A stretch of DNA of 64,000 nt from JACOMS01 sp964352785. Lineage in GTDB: Bacteria > Pseudomonadota > Alphaproteobacteria > Caulobacterales > Maricaulaceae. The position numbers and the translations under genes are program-made. Shown here one piece after another: positions 34,051 through 41,547 of this stretch. Under the pieces are notes generated by a model. That model saw only the letters and a program-made list of their open reading frames with translations, had not been told where the DNA came from and did not search any database. The first letter of the stretch is position 1; each line of letters starts with the position of its first letter. The stretch lies in contig CAYGTI010000001.1 of NCBI GenBank assembly GCA_964352785.1, forward strand, positions 62,001 through 126,000, written 5' to 3'.

Positions 34051-35241
34051 TTACAAATATCCGCTCACAGAGAAAAGTTTCTTGTGCTCCGCAATAGCGT
34101 ATCCGTCCGTCATCCCTGCAATATAATCACACACAGTGCGCGCTGTGATCTCTGTGCGCGGGCCCTCGCACTGACGATTAATGTCCGTTGGCAAAAGGCT
34201 CGGATCATTCAGGAATAAATCAAACAATTCCCGAACCACCCGCGTGGCCTGCCCCATCATGCGGTTAACCTTGTAGTGACGGTACATATTTTCCATCAAA
34301 AAGGCTCGGAGCGGTGTTTCCTTAGTTCGAAAACTATCCGAAAAACTCACAACAGCATAGCTTAAGGCACGCACTCCGTCTGCACTTTGAGGGTTGGCAT
34401 CTTTTAAGCGGCTGCGAGTCTCGACTAGCACGTCCTTGATCATAAGACCGATCATATCGCGCACCGCCTCGTGTATGCAGCGGTTTTCTGAAATGTCCGG
34501 ATAGCGGCGTCTCACATCCTTGAAAGCTTCACCAACGAACGGAACTTCACTCACGTCCTCAATAGAAAAAAGCCCCGCCCGCAAGCCATCATCAATATCA
34601 TGATTATTATATGCGATATCATCCGCAATCGCCGCGACCTGAGCCTCTGGCCCGGCAAATGTGTGCAATTCCAAACGCTGCCAATCTTCAAGCGCCGTTA
34701 GCGCCCACGGTAAGTCTTTAATGTCATCAGGCTTGGTCACAAGCGGGCCATTATGTTTAGCAATACCTTCGAGTGTTTCCCATGTCAGGTTAAGCCCATC
34801 ATATTCAGCGTAACGTCCCTCAAGAGTTTCAACGATGCGCAACGTTTGGGCATTATGATCAAAACCGCCATAAGGCTCCATACCTTCGGCGAGAGCGTCT
34901 TCACCGGAATGTCCAAAGGGCGGATGCCCCATATCATGCGCGAGCGCGAGCGCTTCGGCAAGATCTTCATCCAGCCCCAAAACCCGTGCGAGTGAACGCG
35001 CGATTTGCGCCACTTCAAGTGAGTGTGTCAGGCGCGTACGGTAATAGTCACCCTCATGGGCTACAAAAACCTGCGTCTTGCCTTTCAGGCGGCGAAACGC
35101 ACCAGAATGAATAATCCGGTCTTTATCACGCTGAAACGGGCTGCGCTCCGAGCTACGGGGCTGCTCTATCCGTCGACCGCGCGTCTGCTCAGGGTTCGAG
35201 GCGTAGACAGCCCGGTCTCGAATGGAGGAAAATGTACCCAA
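34051..35241 (-). CDS. dgt: dGTPase-like HD-domain triphosphohydrolase
   Basis: A 396-residue dNTP triphosphohydrolase of the Dgt family that releases triphosphate from dGTP or related dNTPs. HD motifs: RLTHSLEVAQIARSLAR (first H) and LAHDMGHPPFGHSGE (HD plus following H), with DDIAYNNHDIDDGLRAG giving the last D. The N-terminus RSSERSPFQRDKDRIIHSGAFRRL is the family substrate-binding segment. It is divergent from erpA with about 100 bases between starts, the usual alphaproteobacterial pairing. Confidence 0.93.
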   Translation of the reverse strand: MGTFSSIRDRAVYASNPEQTRGRRIEQPRSSERSPFQRDKDRIIHSGAFRRLKGKTQVFVAHEGDYYRTRLTHSLEVAQIARSLARVLGLDEDLAEALALAHDMGHPPFGHSGEDALAEGMEPYGGFDHNAQTLRIVETLEGRYAEYDGLNLTWETLEGIAKHNGPLVTKPDDIKDLPWALTALEDWQRLELHTFAGPEAQVAAIADDIAYNNHDIDDGLRAGLFSIEDVSEVPFVGEAFKDVRRRYPDISENRCIHEAVRDMIGLMIKDVLVETRSRLKDANPQSADGVRALSYAVVSFSDSFRTKETPLRAFLMENMYRHYKVNRMMGQATRVVRELFDLFLNDPSLLPTDINRQCEGPRTEITARTVCDYIAGMTDGYAIAEHKKLFSVSGYL

Positions 35242-35341
35242 GATGGTTCCTTTTATGCACTAAGCAAGTGATCTTCACGTGGTAGGCTTTGATTCTTCAC
35301 GCGGCCTCTTATATAGAGGACATATAAAAAAGGACAGTGTG

Positions 35342-35674
35342 ATGACACAAACAAATGTAACGCTCAGTGCCTCAGCCGCAAAACAGATCAACGCGATTAT
35401 GGCTAAACAGGGCGTCAACCGGTTCATGCGCGTGGCCGTTGAAGGCGGAGGCTGTTCAGGCTTTCAGTATAAGTTTGATTTTGATGACGCTGCCGCGAGT
35501 GACGATATTGTTTTGGAGCGAGACGGCGCGCGAGTCTTGATTGATGAAATGAGTCTTGAATTTTTGGCCGGATCAGAAATTGATTATGCCCATGAGTTAA
35601 TCGGCTCAGCTTTTAAAATTCACAATCCCAACGCAACAGCAGGCTGCGGCTGCGGCACCAGTTTTTCCGTTTAA
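35342..35674 (+). CDS. erpA: Iron-sulfur cluster insertion protein ErpA
   Basis: An A-type Fe-S carrier of 110 residues. Cluster ligands C38 (GGGCSG), C102 and C104 (AGCGCGTSFSV) are present, and the pattern HNPNATAGCGCG is ErpA-like. It delivers clusters to essential apoproteins. The ATG at 35342 gives the family start TQTNVTLSASAAKQI; a longer frame from 35279 is not supported. AAGGA lies upstream. It complements sufA of the suf operon. Confidence 0.94.
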   Translation: MTQTNVTLSASAAKQINAIMAKQGVNRFMRVAVEGGGCSGFQYKFDFDDAAASDDIVLERDGARVLIDEMSLEFLAGSEIDYAHELIGSAFKIHNPNATAGCGCGTSFSV

Positions 35675-35696
35675 GCATAACTTCCGCTGTCATCTG

Positions 35697-36272
35697 CTAA
35701 AATCTGTGACGTGGTAAATCGTGAATTCTTTCGAAGGCGCGGATGTCGATGCGTCTATCATCAGCGTCATTTTCTATGCGGCGTTCTTTTTTTACGAGGC
35801 GGCGGCGGTCTCCATCATTTAGATCATCTTCACGTAACTTGCGGCGCACCTCGTCAAGAGCGGCCAGTACGTCGTCATAACTGGCGATCAGACTTTTATG
35901 CTCCTGATAAATATCATAAATGGTGCGGCCTGCGTCATACCCGGGCGCAAAATCGGTAGCCAAAGGCCCGGAGCAAGCTTGGTTATAGCTGTCGCCGTTC
36001 TCACCCCGCTCATAGCCGCGCTCATATGTGCAATATCGAACTATGCCCTGCTCGTAACTCTCAAGATAAGTCGCCGAGTCGGGCTTTACGCCATATTCGG
36101 CGCACCTTTTGGCATATTCCGCCACGCGGTCACTCGAGCGGCCATTCACACCGTCATCGTAGCCATATTCGGCCCACGCGCCGATACGGCAATCATCCTC
36201 TGAAATTGTTTCGCACGCAGAAAAGCCTAAAGCCGTAATAACGACCGAGACTCCAAGAATATATGATTTCAT
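35697..36272 (-). CDS. DUF2799-type lipoprotein
   Basis: A 191-residue lipoprotein: signal KSYILGVSVVITALGFSACE with lipobox FSAC. The mature part has repeated DUF2799-like motifs in which G and Y alternate with acidic residues (WAEYGYDDGVNG, YLESYEQGIVRYCTYERGYE and FAPGYDAGRTIYDIY). A highly charged C-terminal helix (REDDLNDGDRRRLVKKE) follows. The function is unknown. The ATG at 36272 with GGAGA upstream is preferred over an open frame reaching 36422, which has no signal peptide pattern. Confidence 0.8.
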   Translation of the reverse strand: MKSYILGVSVVITALGFSACETISEDDCRIGAWAEYGYDDGVNGRSSDRVAEYAKRCAEYGVKPDSATYLESYEQGIVRYCTYERGYERGENGDSYNQACSGPLATDFAPGYDAGRTIYDIYQEHKSLIASYDDVLAALDEVRRKLREDDLNDGDRRRLVKKERRIENDADDRRIDIRAFERIHDLPRHRF

Positions 36273-36457
36273 AATACGTTCTCCGTTTAGACCGTTAAAC
36301 CAAGATATGGCGCATCTGACAAGCCAGCATCCGCAGCGCAGATCACAACATGTTGAAATTAGGACGCAACACCTCTTGGCGATTGCAGTGAAGCGGGCTA
36401 TAGAGCGCAACATTCGGCACAAGATTTGCTGAACGTGTTATATAATCGGAGGCTTTC

Positions 36458-36589
36458 ATGGCAGGACTTATTCAAGCAGGTATCAGCATCTTTGGGCTGT
36501 TTCACATGGATCCCGCACTTTTTACCTTTCTTTTGATAGCCATTCTTTTCGGCGGGCTTAACATCCTTGAGTTCAAGCGCTTCGATTAG
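36458..36589 (+). CDS. 43-residue membrane miniprotein upstream of the CaCA antiporter
   Basis: A short open frame of 44 codons including the TAG stop. It starts at an ATG preceded by GGAGG with five bases between, one of the best ribosome-binding sites in the window. The peptide begins AGLIQAGISIFGLFHMDPAL and continues with one hydrophobic helix (about residues 20-36, LFTFLLIAILFGGLNI), then ends LEFKRFD. It lies nine bases before the CaCA antiporter start on the same strand. I do not recognise the family. A small subunit or regulator of the antiporter is possible, but inferred only from position. Confidence 0.6.
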   Translation: MAGLIQAGISIFGLFHMDPALFTFLLIAILFGGLNILEFKRFD

Positions 36590-36598
36590 GGTCCTCCC

Positions 36599-37588
36599 AT
36601 GGGCATCGGCCTGAGTTTTTTTCTTCTTTTTCTAGGTATTGTTATCCTTCTCTGGGCAGGTGACTGGATGGTCCGCGGAGCGGCGGCGCTAGCCGTTCAC
36701 TGGGGCGTACCCTCATTGATCGTTGGTTTGACTATTGTAGCTTTTGGGACATCTGCTCCGGAACTTGTCGTCGGCGTACAATCTGTTCTCGAAGGGGCCA
36801 GCGAATTAGCCTCCGGTAATGTCATTGGGTCAAACATTGCCAATGTTTTGCTAGCGCTCGGCGCGCCCGCATTGATTATGGCGATCCCGACCAATATGCC
36901 GGGGGTGGCGAGAAACGCCGTTGTCTGCGTTATCGCAACACTCGTATTTATACTTTTAGCCTTCATTTCAAATCCGTTGCAAATTTGGCAAGGGGCTATT
37001 CTGTTTGGCGGCATTCTATTATACCTGCTCTGGATGTTCAGGCTTGCAAAATCCGGCGCTCAAGATCCTATTTTGGAAGAAATGACGGACATAGACGAGG
37101 GCAAAGACGGCCTTCCTCAATCCGTGATAATGTCCGGACTGTTCGTTCTGGTCGGGCTTATAGGTCTTGTTGTTGGTGGGCAATTGATTGTCAATAATGC
37201 CGTCGAAATTGCCGGCTATTTCTCTGTCAGTGAAACCGTCATCGGCTTAACGATTGTCGCGATTGGCACCTCACTTCCCGAAGTCGCCACTGTGCTTGTG
37301 GCTGCGTATCGCGGCCACTCAGAGGTCGCCATAGGTAACGTACTGGGATCAAACGTGTTCAACATTTTTGCTGTTATGGGAGCCTCAGCTCTCGCAGGCG
37401 AAGTCATGATTAAACCGGAATTGTTCGTATTTGATATGTGGGTCATGCTGGCCGCCACTGTCGCGCTGTTTGTCTTCATTCTTCGCCGTATGCCTATTGG
37501 CAAAGTTACCGGAATTGTTTTCCTTCTGGGTTACGCACTTTACATTGGCGCCGTCGTCAGCCGGGCCGTCCAAGCCAGCCCGCTCTGA
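36599..37588 (+). CDS. Calcium/sodium antiporter, CaCA (YrbG) family
   Basis: A 329-residue membrane exchanger with two inverted repeats of about five helices each. The alpha-1 repeat has GLTIVAFGTSAPELVVG and GNVIGSNIANVLLALG. The alpha-2 repeat has GLTIVAIGTSLPEVAT and GNVLGSNVFNIFAVMG. The paired GTS(A/L)PE and GN(V/I)xGSN motifs carry the ion ligands. It would exchange Ca2+ (or another cation) for Na+ or H+ at the inner membrane. The small membrane peptide gene is just upstream and the pterin genes follow within five bases. A second paralog lies at 45105. Confidence 0.93.
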   Translation: MGIGLSFFLLFLGIVILLWAGDWMVRGAAALAVHWGVPSLIVGLTIVAFGTSAPELVVGVQSVLEGASELASGNVIGSNIANVLLALGAPALIMAIPTNMPGVARNAVVCVIATLVFILLAFISNPLQIWQGAILFGGILLYLLWMFRLAKSGAQDPILEEMTDIDEGKDGLPQSVIMSGLFVLVGLIGLVVGGQLIVNNAVEIAGYFSVSETVIGLTIVAIGTSLPEVATVLVAAYRGHSEVAIGNVLGSNVFNIFAVMGASALAGEVMIKPELFVFDMWVMLAATVALFVFILRRMPIGKVTGIVFLLGYALYIGAVVSRAVQASPL

Positions 37589-37592
37589 TGAC

Positions 37593-37976
37593 ATGTCGCG
37601 CGCGGGTCTAACATTCGAAATTGAAAAAGATTTCCAGTTCGAAGCCGCCCACTATTTTGGCCACAATGATGCCAATGACCTTTTCAAAAAGATTCATGGC
37701 CATTCCTTTGCGGGAACTGTCCGGTTAGAAGGAAACGCTCAGGAAGATAAGGGCTGGATCCGCGATCTTTGGAAAATTGATCAAATCATATCCGAAGAAA
37801 TCAAGCCGCTGGATCATGCGCTACTCAATGACATCCCCGGTCTGGAGCAACCCGCACTTGAGCAAATCGCACTGTGGATTTTCGAGCGCCTCAATCCGCG
37901 ACTGCCCGGCCTATCCTGCGTCGAAGTCCGCCGCCCCTCTTGCGGTGAGCGCGCCCGCGTTCGTAATAACGGTTAA
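37593..37976 (+). CDS. Divergent 6-pyruvoyl-tetrahydropterin synthase/QueD-like protein
   Basis: A 127-residue PTPS-fold protein. Zinc ligands H20 (FEAAH), H35 and H37 (IHGHS) and the Asp-His pair in LDHALLNDIPGL are present. The catalytic cysteine, normally four residues before HGH (KCxxLHGH), is phenylalanine here (F31 in LFKKIHGH). The pterin-anchoring glutamate near the C-terminus also seems replaced (VEVRRPSCGE). Thus it is unlikely to be a standard QueD or PTPS and may be another COG0720 subgroup. It starts five bases after the antiporter and ends directly before the SDR gene, in a pterin-themed cluster. Confidence 0.8.
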   Translation: MSRAGLTFEIEKDFQFEAAHYFGHNDANDLFKKIHGHSFAGTVRLEGNAQEDKGWIRDLWKIDQIISEEIKPLDHALLNDIPGLEQPALEQIALWIFERLNPRLPGLSCVEVRRPSCGERARVRNNG

Positions 37977-37991
37977 GTGGTGACTACAGTC

Positions 37992-38786
37992 ATGAACAAA
38001 GCTATCCTCATTACTGGCGGCGCGGCGCGGGTCGGACGCGAATTTTCGCTTGGCCTTGCACAAGATGGCTGGTCAGTGGCCGTGCATTACAACCGATCAC
38101 GGGCCCCCGCCGACGCTATAGTAAAAGACATCACAGATGCGGGCGGAAAGGCCGCCGCTGTCAAAGCCAATCTGAATATACCGTCCGAGGTCGATCGTTT
38201 AGTCAGCCGCGCGGCGCAAAAATTAGACATGCCGCTCACAGCTCTTATCAATAACGCTTCCACTTTTAATCCTGATGAAGCTGAAACCTTTTCAAACGCT
38301 TTGTTTGATCACCATATCGATGTAAATTTACGCGCGCCGCTGCGGATATCACAAGCTTTTGCCGCGCAGCTTACGGCGGGAGAGTCTGGCGCGATTATTA
38401 ATATGATTGATCAGCGCGTGCTAAAACCTAACCCGCTTTTCTTTACATATTCCCTTTCAAAATCAGCGCTCTATTGGAGCACAAAAACGATGGCACAGGC
38501 GCTGGCCCCGCATATTCGCGTCAACGGTATCGGCCCCGGCCCCGCGCTACGCAATACACAGCAATCACCCCAAGACTTTGAAGATGAGGCATCCATGACT
38601 TTGCTTGGACATGGCTCTCCGCCAGACGCCTTGCTGGGGGCGGCGCGCTATTTACTTTCCGCAAAAAGCGTCACCGGACAAATGCTGGCCGTTGACAGCG
38701 GACAACACCTGACGTGGCAAACCGAGGACTTGATGATCGGGTTGAGCGATAAAGTAATCACCGCAGGAGAGCCGCATGACAGGTAA
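37992..38786 (+). CDS. Short-chain dehydrogenase, pteridine reductase (PTR1/FolM)-like
   Basis: A 264-residue SDR. The nucleotide-binding loop TGGAARVGREF has the TGxxxRxG form of PTR1/FolM pteridine reductases rather than TGxxxGIG. The catalytic YxxxK is in TYSLSKSAL and NNAS is in LINNAST. The C-terminal AVDSGQHL also fits that branch. It would reduce dihydropterins with NADPH in the cytosol. ATG 37992 is used; two GTG codons at 37977 and 37980 are in frame. It lies between the PTPS-like gene and folB (11-base overlap with folB), which supports a pterin role. Confidence 0.85.
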   Translation: MNKAILITGGAARVGREFSLGLAQDGWSVAVHYNRSRAPADAIVKDITDAGGKAAAVKANLNIPSEVDRLVSRAAQKLDMPLTALINNASTFNPDEAETFSNALFDHHIDVNLRAPLRISQAFAAQLTAGESGAIINMIDQRVLKPNPLFFTYSLSKSALYWSTKTMAQALAPHIRVNGIGPGPALRNTQQSPQDFEDEASMTLLGHGSPPDALLGAARYLLSAKSVTGQMLAVDSGQHLTWQTEDLMIGLSDKVITAGEPHDR

Positions 38787-39177
38787 ATCTATCTTCAGGT
38801 TGCTACGCGGAGAGCGCCAGCCCAGTCAGAGAATTTTTGTACGCGGCCTGCAAATTCAAGCCTCTATCGGTGTGCACCCGCACGAATATGAAAGTACGCA
38901 GCCAGTCATTATAGACATTGAGCTGGACATGGGCGACATGCCAGCGCCCAAAGAAGACCGTCTACATGAAACGCTCGATTACGGACTTGTCGCTCAAAAA
39001 GCCGAAGAGATTGCACTAGAGAGCCACGTACAACTCGTCGAAACTCTTGCTGCGCGCATCGCAAGTTGGGCATTGGAGGCTGATGGCCGCGTCATGGCGT
39101 GTGCTGTGCGTATTTCCAAACCGCAAGCCTTATTAAAAGCCGATGTCGCAGGCGTCGAGGTTATACAGCGCCGTTAG
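38776..39177 (+). CDS. folB: Dihydroneopterin aldolase FolB (or FolX-like epimerase)
   Basis: A 133-residue protein of the FolB/FolX fold with an extra basic N-terminus (TGKSIFRLLRGERQ). Conserved elements: GLQIQASIGVHPHEY, LHETLDYGLVAQK, the catalytic-pocket glutamate in QLVETLAARI and the lysine in ISKPQALLKADVAGVEV. It cleaves dihydroneopterin to 6-hydroxymethyldihydropterin for folate, or epimerises it in the monapterin route. The start lies within the SDR gene. Its end overlaps the citrate synthase-like gene on the opposite strand by 17 bases. Confidence 0.85.
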   Translation: MTGKSIFRLLRGERQPSQRIFVRGLQIQASIGVHPHEYESTQPVIIDIELDMGDMPAPKEDRLHETLDYGLVAQKAEEIALESHVQLVETLAARIASWALEADGRVMACAVRISKPQALLKADVAGVEVIQRR

Positions 39178-40258
39178 CTGGCCCTGCCTTATCTGGCAAT
39201 CTTCCCGTGTATATTGATTGGGGCCTCACAATCCTGCCGGTAGCCACTTGCTCGTGTGCATGAGCCAGCCAGCCCGCCGCGCGGGCGCAGGCAAAAACAC
39301 AGGTAAAATCATCGCGCTCAAAACCCAAAGCCTCCAAAAGTAAGGCCGTGTAATACTCAACATTCGTCTCAAGCCTTCGCCCTGGTTTTGATATGGCCAA
39401 GGCGTCCAAAATAATGCTTTCAATGGCCTGTGCTAATGCCAAGCGGCCAGCCGATTGTGGCAGCTTACCCACAGCAGATTTAAGGGCGTTAGCACGAGGG
39501 TCTCTGACTTTATACACACGGTGTCCAAACCCCATCAGGCGCTCATGTCGCTCTAAGGCATGTCCTATCCACGCTTGCGCATTTTCAGCGCTGCCTATCG
39601 CGTCAAACATATCAAGTACGGGTCCCGGCGCACCGCCGTGCAGCTGGCCTTTGAGCGCGCTTAGCCCAGCAATCACCGCGGATGTTAGTCCTGCTTGTGT
39701 CGAGGCCGTAACGCGGGCTGCAAATGTTGAAGCATTCAGGCCATGCTCGCAAACGGTGGAAAAATAAGCCGCAAGACCTTTTGACAATACAGTGTTAGGT
39801 ATCTCACCGCTCAACATAAAAAGGAAATCATCCGTATGCGATAAGTCCGGATTGGGCGGAATCGGAGCTTGCCTCCTCCGTAGACGGGCCGACATAGCCG
39901 CGCCGACTACAAGGTATGCGAGAACATTTATCGCAGTCTCAAAATCATCTCCGTCCCGGCAAAGGCTTAGGCCAAGGCGGAGACCTTCCATAGATGGACG
40001 CGCCGACATAGCCTCGCCAAACGGCATCATTTGCGTGAAAGCTGCTTGCCGCGCAGAGCTAAGCCGACTCGCCAGAACCTTGGCGTTCGGCAGATTTTCA
40101 AAAAAGCCGTCCTACAATAAACAAACAACATCTTCAAAGCTAAATGATGCCGCTAGGGTTTCAACATCATACCCCCGTATAACCAAACGCCCGTTTTGGC
40201 CGTCAACTTTAGATAAAACCGTTTCTGCGGCGATAACATTTTCGAGTCCTGCGTCCAT
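39161..40258 (-). pseudogene. Citrate synthase family gene interrupted by one in-frame TAG
   Basis: From ATG 40258, with AGGAGA at ideal spacing, the frame reads 48 codons (DAGLENVIAAETVLSKVDG and onward to VVCLL). It then meets TAG at 40114-40112 and continues in the same frame without another break to 39161. The continuation is DGFFENLP, so the stop replaces a residue that is tryptophan in many relatives (LLWDG). The rest is an intact citrate synthase C-terminal region: EHGLNASTFAARV, GQLHGGAP, GFGHRVYKVRDPRA and ETNVEYYTALLLEALGF. Reinitiation at ATG 40030 would give a protein of 289 residues without the N-terminal segment. It could be a pseudogene, a readthrough case or a sequencing error. 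Confidence 0.8.
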
Positions 40259-40307
40259 ATTTATCTCCTGTGATGTCCCAAGAGACGCATAACTTGCTCC
40301 TTAGTCA

Positions 40308-40330
40308 ATATTGATTAATATGATCAATAT
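40308..40330. promoter_or_regulatory. Palindrome at the start of the HTH-citrate synthase gene
   Basis: ATATTGAT (40308-40315) and ATCAATAT (40323-40330) are perfect inverted repeats with a 7-base spacer. They lie in the divergent gap between the two citrate synthase-type genes and overlap the possible start codons. A self-binding operator for the HTH-fused protein is an attractive but untested idea; AT-rich chance palindromes are common. Confidence 0.35.
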
Positions 40331-41510
40331 GGAAAATCTAAATGATTGGATAGATGTGACTGCGGCACTTGAGCTGATGCAGGTAAAGCGCGAAAGCCTC
40401 TATGCATATGTTAGCCGGGGGTATGTGCGCTCACGCCCCAAGGGCGACGGTAGCCGCGCTAGCCTTTATGCTGCCGCAGATATTGACGCCATGGCAGCAA
40501 GACGTCGACGCTCACGCAAGCGCGCAGATATCGCCCAAAGCACGATGAAATGGGGTGAGCCTATTTTAGAAACGCGGATTTCCACTGTGCGCGGCGGGCG
40601 GCTTATTTTTGGCGCGCGTGATGCCTGTGATATGGCAGACACTTGCACGCTTGAAGAAACCGCCCACCATCATTGGAGATCACGGCACCACCCAGATAGT
40701 ACGGTTCAGCCGGATATAATTTATATATCAGAGGCCAGTACAGCCAAAGCGCGAGCCTTCGACTATCTCGCGCACCTCGCCCCGCAAAGCCCCCACGGAC
40801 TTGGTCGCATGCGCGAGCCGTTGGCCCGCGAAGCAGCGGCTATCCTCTCGGGGTTTGCGGATAATCTGATCGGAACTGCTTATGACGGCGCTATACATAG
40901 GCGGTTTGGCCACGCTTGGAACTTGAACGCGCAGGAGACGGATATTATACGCCGCGCGCTTGTGCTGATCAGCGACCATGAATTGAACGCCTCGACATTC
41001 GCCGTGCGTATTGCGGCGTCCGCAGGGACATCTCTGTCTGCCGCAGCGCTGGCAGGCCTATCCACACTCTCTGGGCCATTGCATGGTGATGCTTCGCAGC
41101 AGGCCGTGGATTACCTTTCCAGCGCCCTCAAGGTGGACAGAAACGTACAAACACTTAATAGCGGCGACAACAGTTATTCCTCCATCCCCGGCATGGGGCA
41201 CACTTTGTACCCCAAAGGCGACATCCGCGCCAAAGTTTTGATCGCTGCCATAAACCCAGACGATACTATTGAAAAACTAGTAGAGCAGTTTGAGGTTATA
41301 TCCGGTAGTCCGCCCAATATAGACATGGCGCATGCGGTTTTATCTGTGCAACTAGATCTACCCCGAGATGCCGCGTTCACGCTATTTGCTATGGGCCGTC
41401 TTGCCGGATGGCTTGCTCACGCCATAGAACAAATTGAGAGCGCCCATCTCATCCGTCCGCGCGCGATCTTCAAAGACCCCGCGCATGAAACAGATTTGAC
41501 AAGCCAGTAG
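40320..41510 (+). CDS. HTH-citrate synthase fusion protein
   Basis: A protein of about 396 residues: a MerR/HTH_17-like DNA-binding domain at residues 5-60 (IDVTAALELMQVKRESLYAY, then VRSRPKGDGSRASLY and a basic RRRRSRKRAD segment), joined to a citrate synthase-like domain. Motifs of the enzyme remain in altered form: DHELNASTFAVRI, GPLHGDAS, and GMGHTLYPKGDIRA, where the usual HRVY is HTLY. The C-terminal end is AMGRLAGWLAHAIEQI. It may sense a CoA or oxaloacetate-type ligand and regulate genes, or be a partner subunit. The start is uncertain (TTG 40311, ATG 40320 or ATG 40329). It is divergent from the interrupted citrate synthase gene. Confidence 0.8.
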   Translation: MINMENLNDWIDVTAALELMQVKRESLYAYVSRGYVRSRPKGDGSRASLYAAADIDAMAARRRRSRKRADIAQSTMKWGEPILETRISTVRGGRLIFGARDACDMADTCTLEETAHHHWRSRHHPDSTVQPDIIYISEASTAKARAFDYLAHLAPQSPHGLGRMREPLAREAAAILSGFADNLIGTAYDGAIHRRFGHAWNLNAQETDIIRRALVLISDHELNASTFAVRIAASAGTSLSAAALAGLSTLSGPLHGDASQQAVDYLSSALKVDRNVQTLNSGDNSYSSIPGMGHTLYPKGDIRAKVLIAAINPDDTIEKLVEQFEVISGSPPNIDMAHAVLSVQLDLPRDAAFTLFAMGRLAGWLAHAIEQIESAHLIRPRAIFKDPAHETDLTSQ

Positions 41511-41547
41511 GTTTAAGCAAAGTTTCCCCCTTAGAAAAGAGGGCGAG

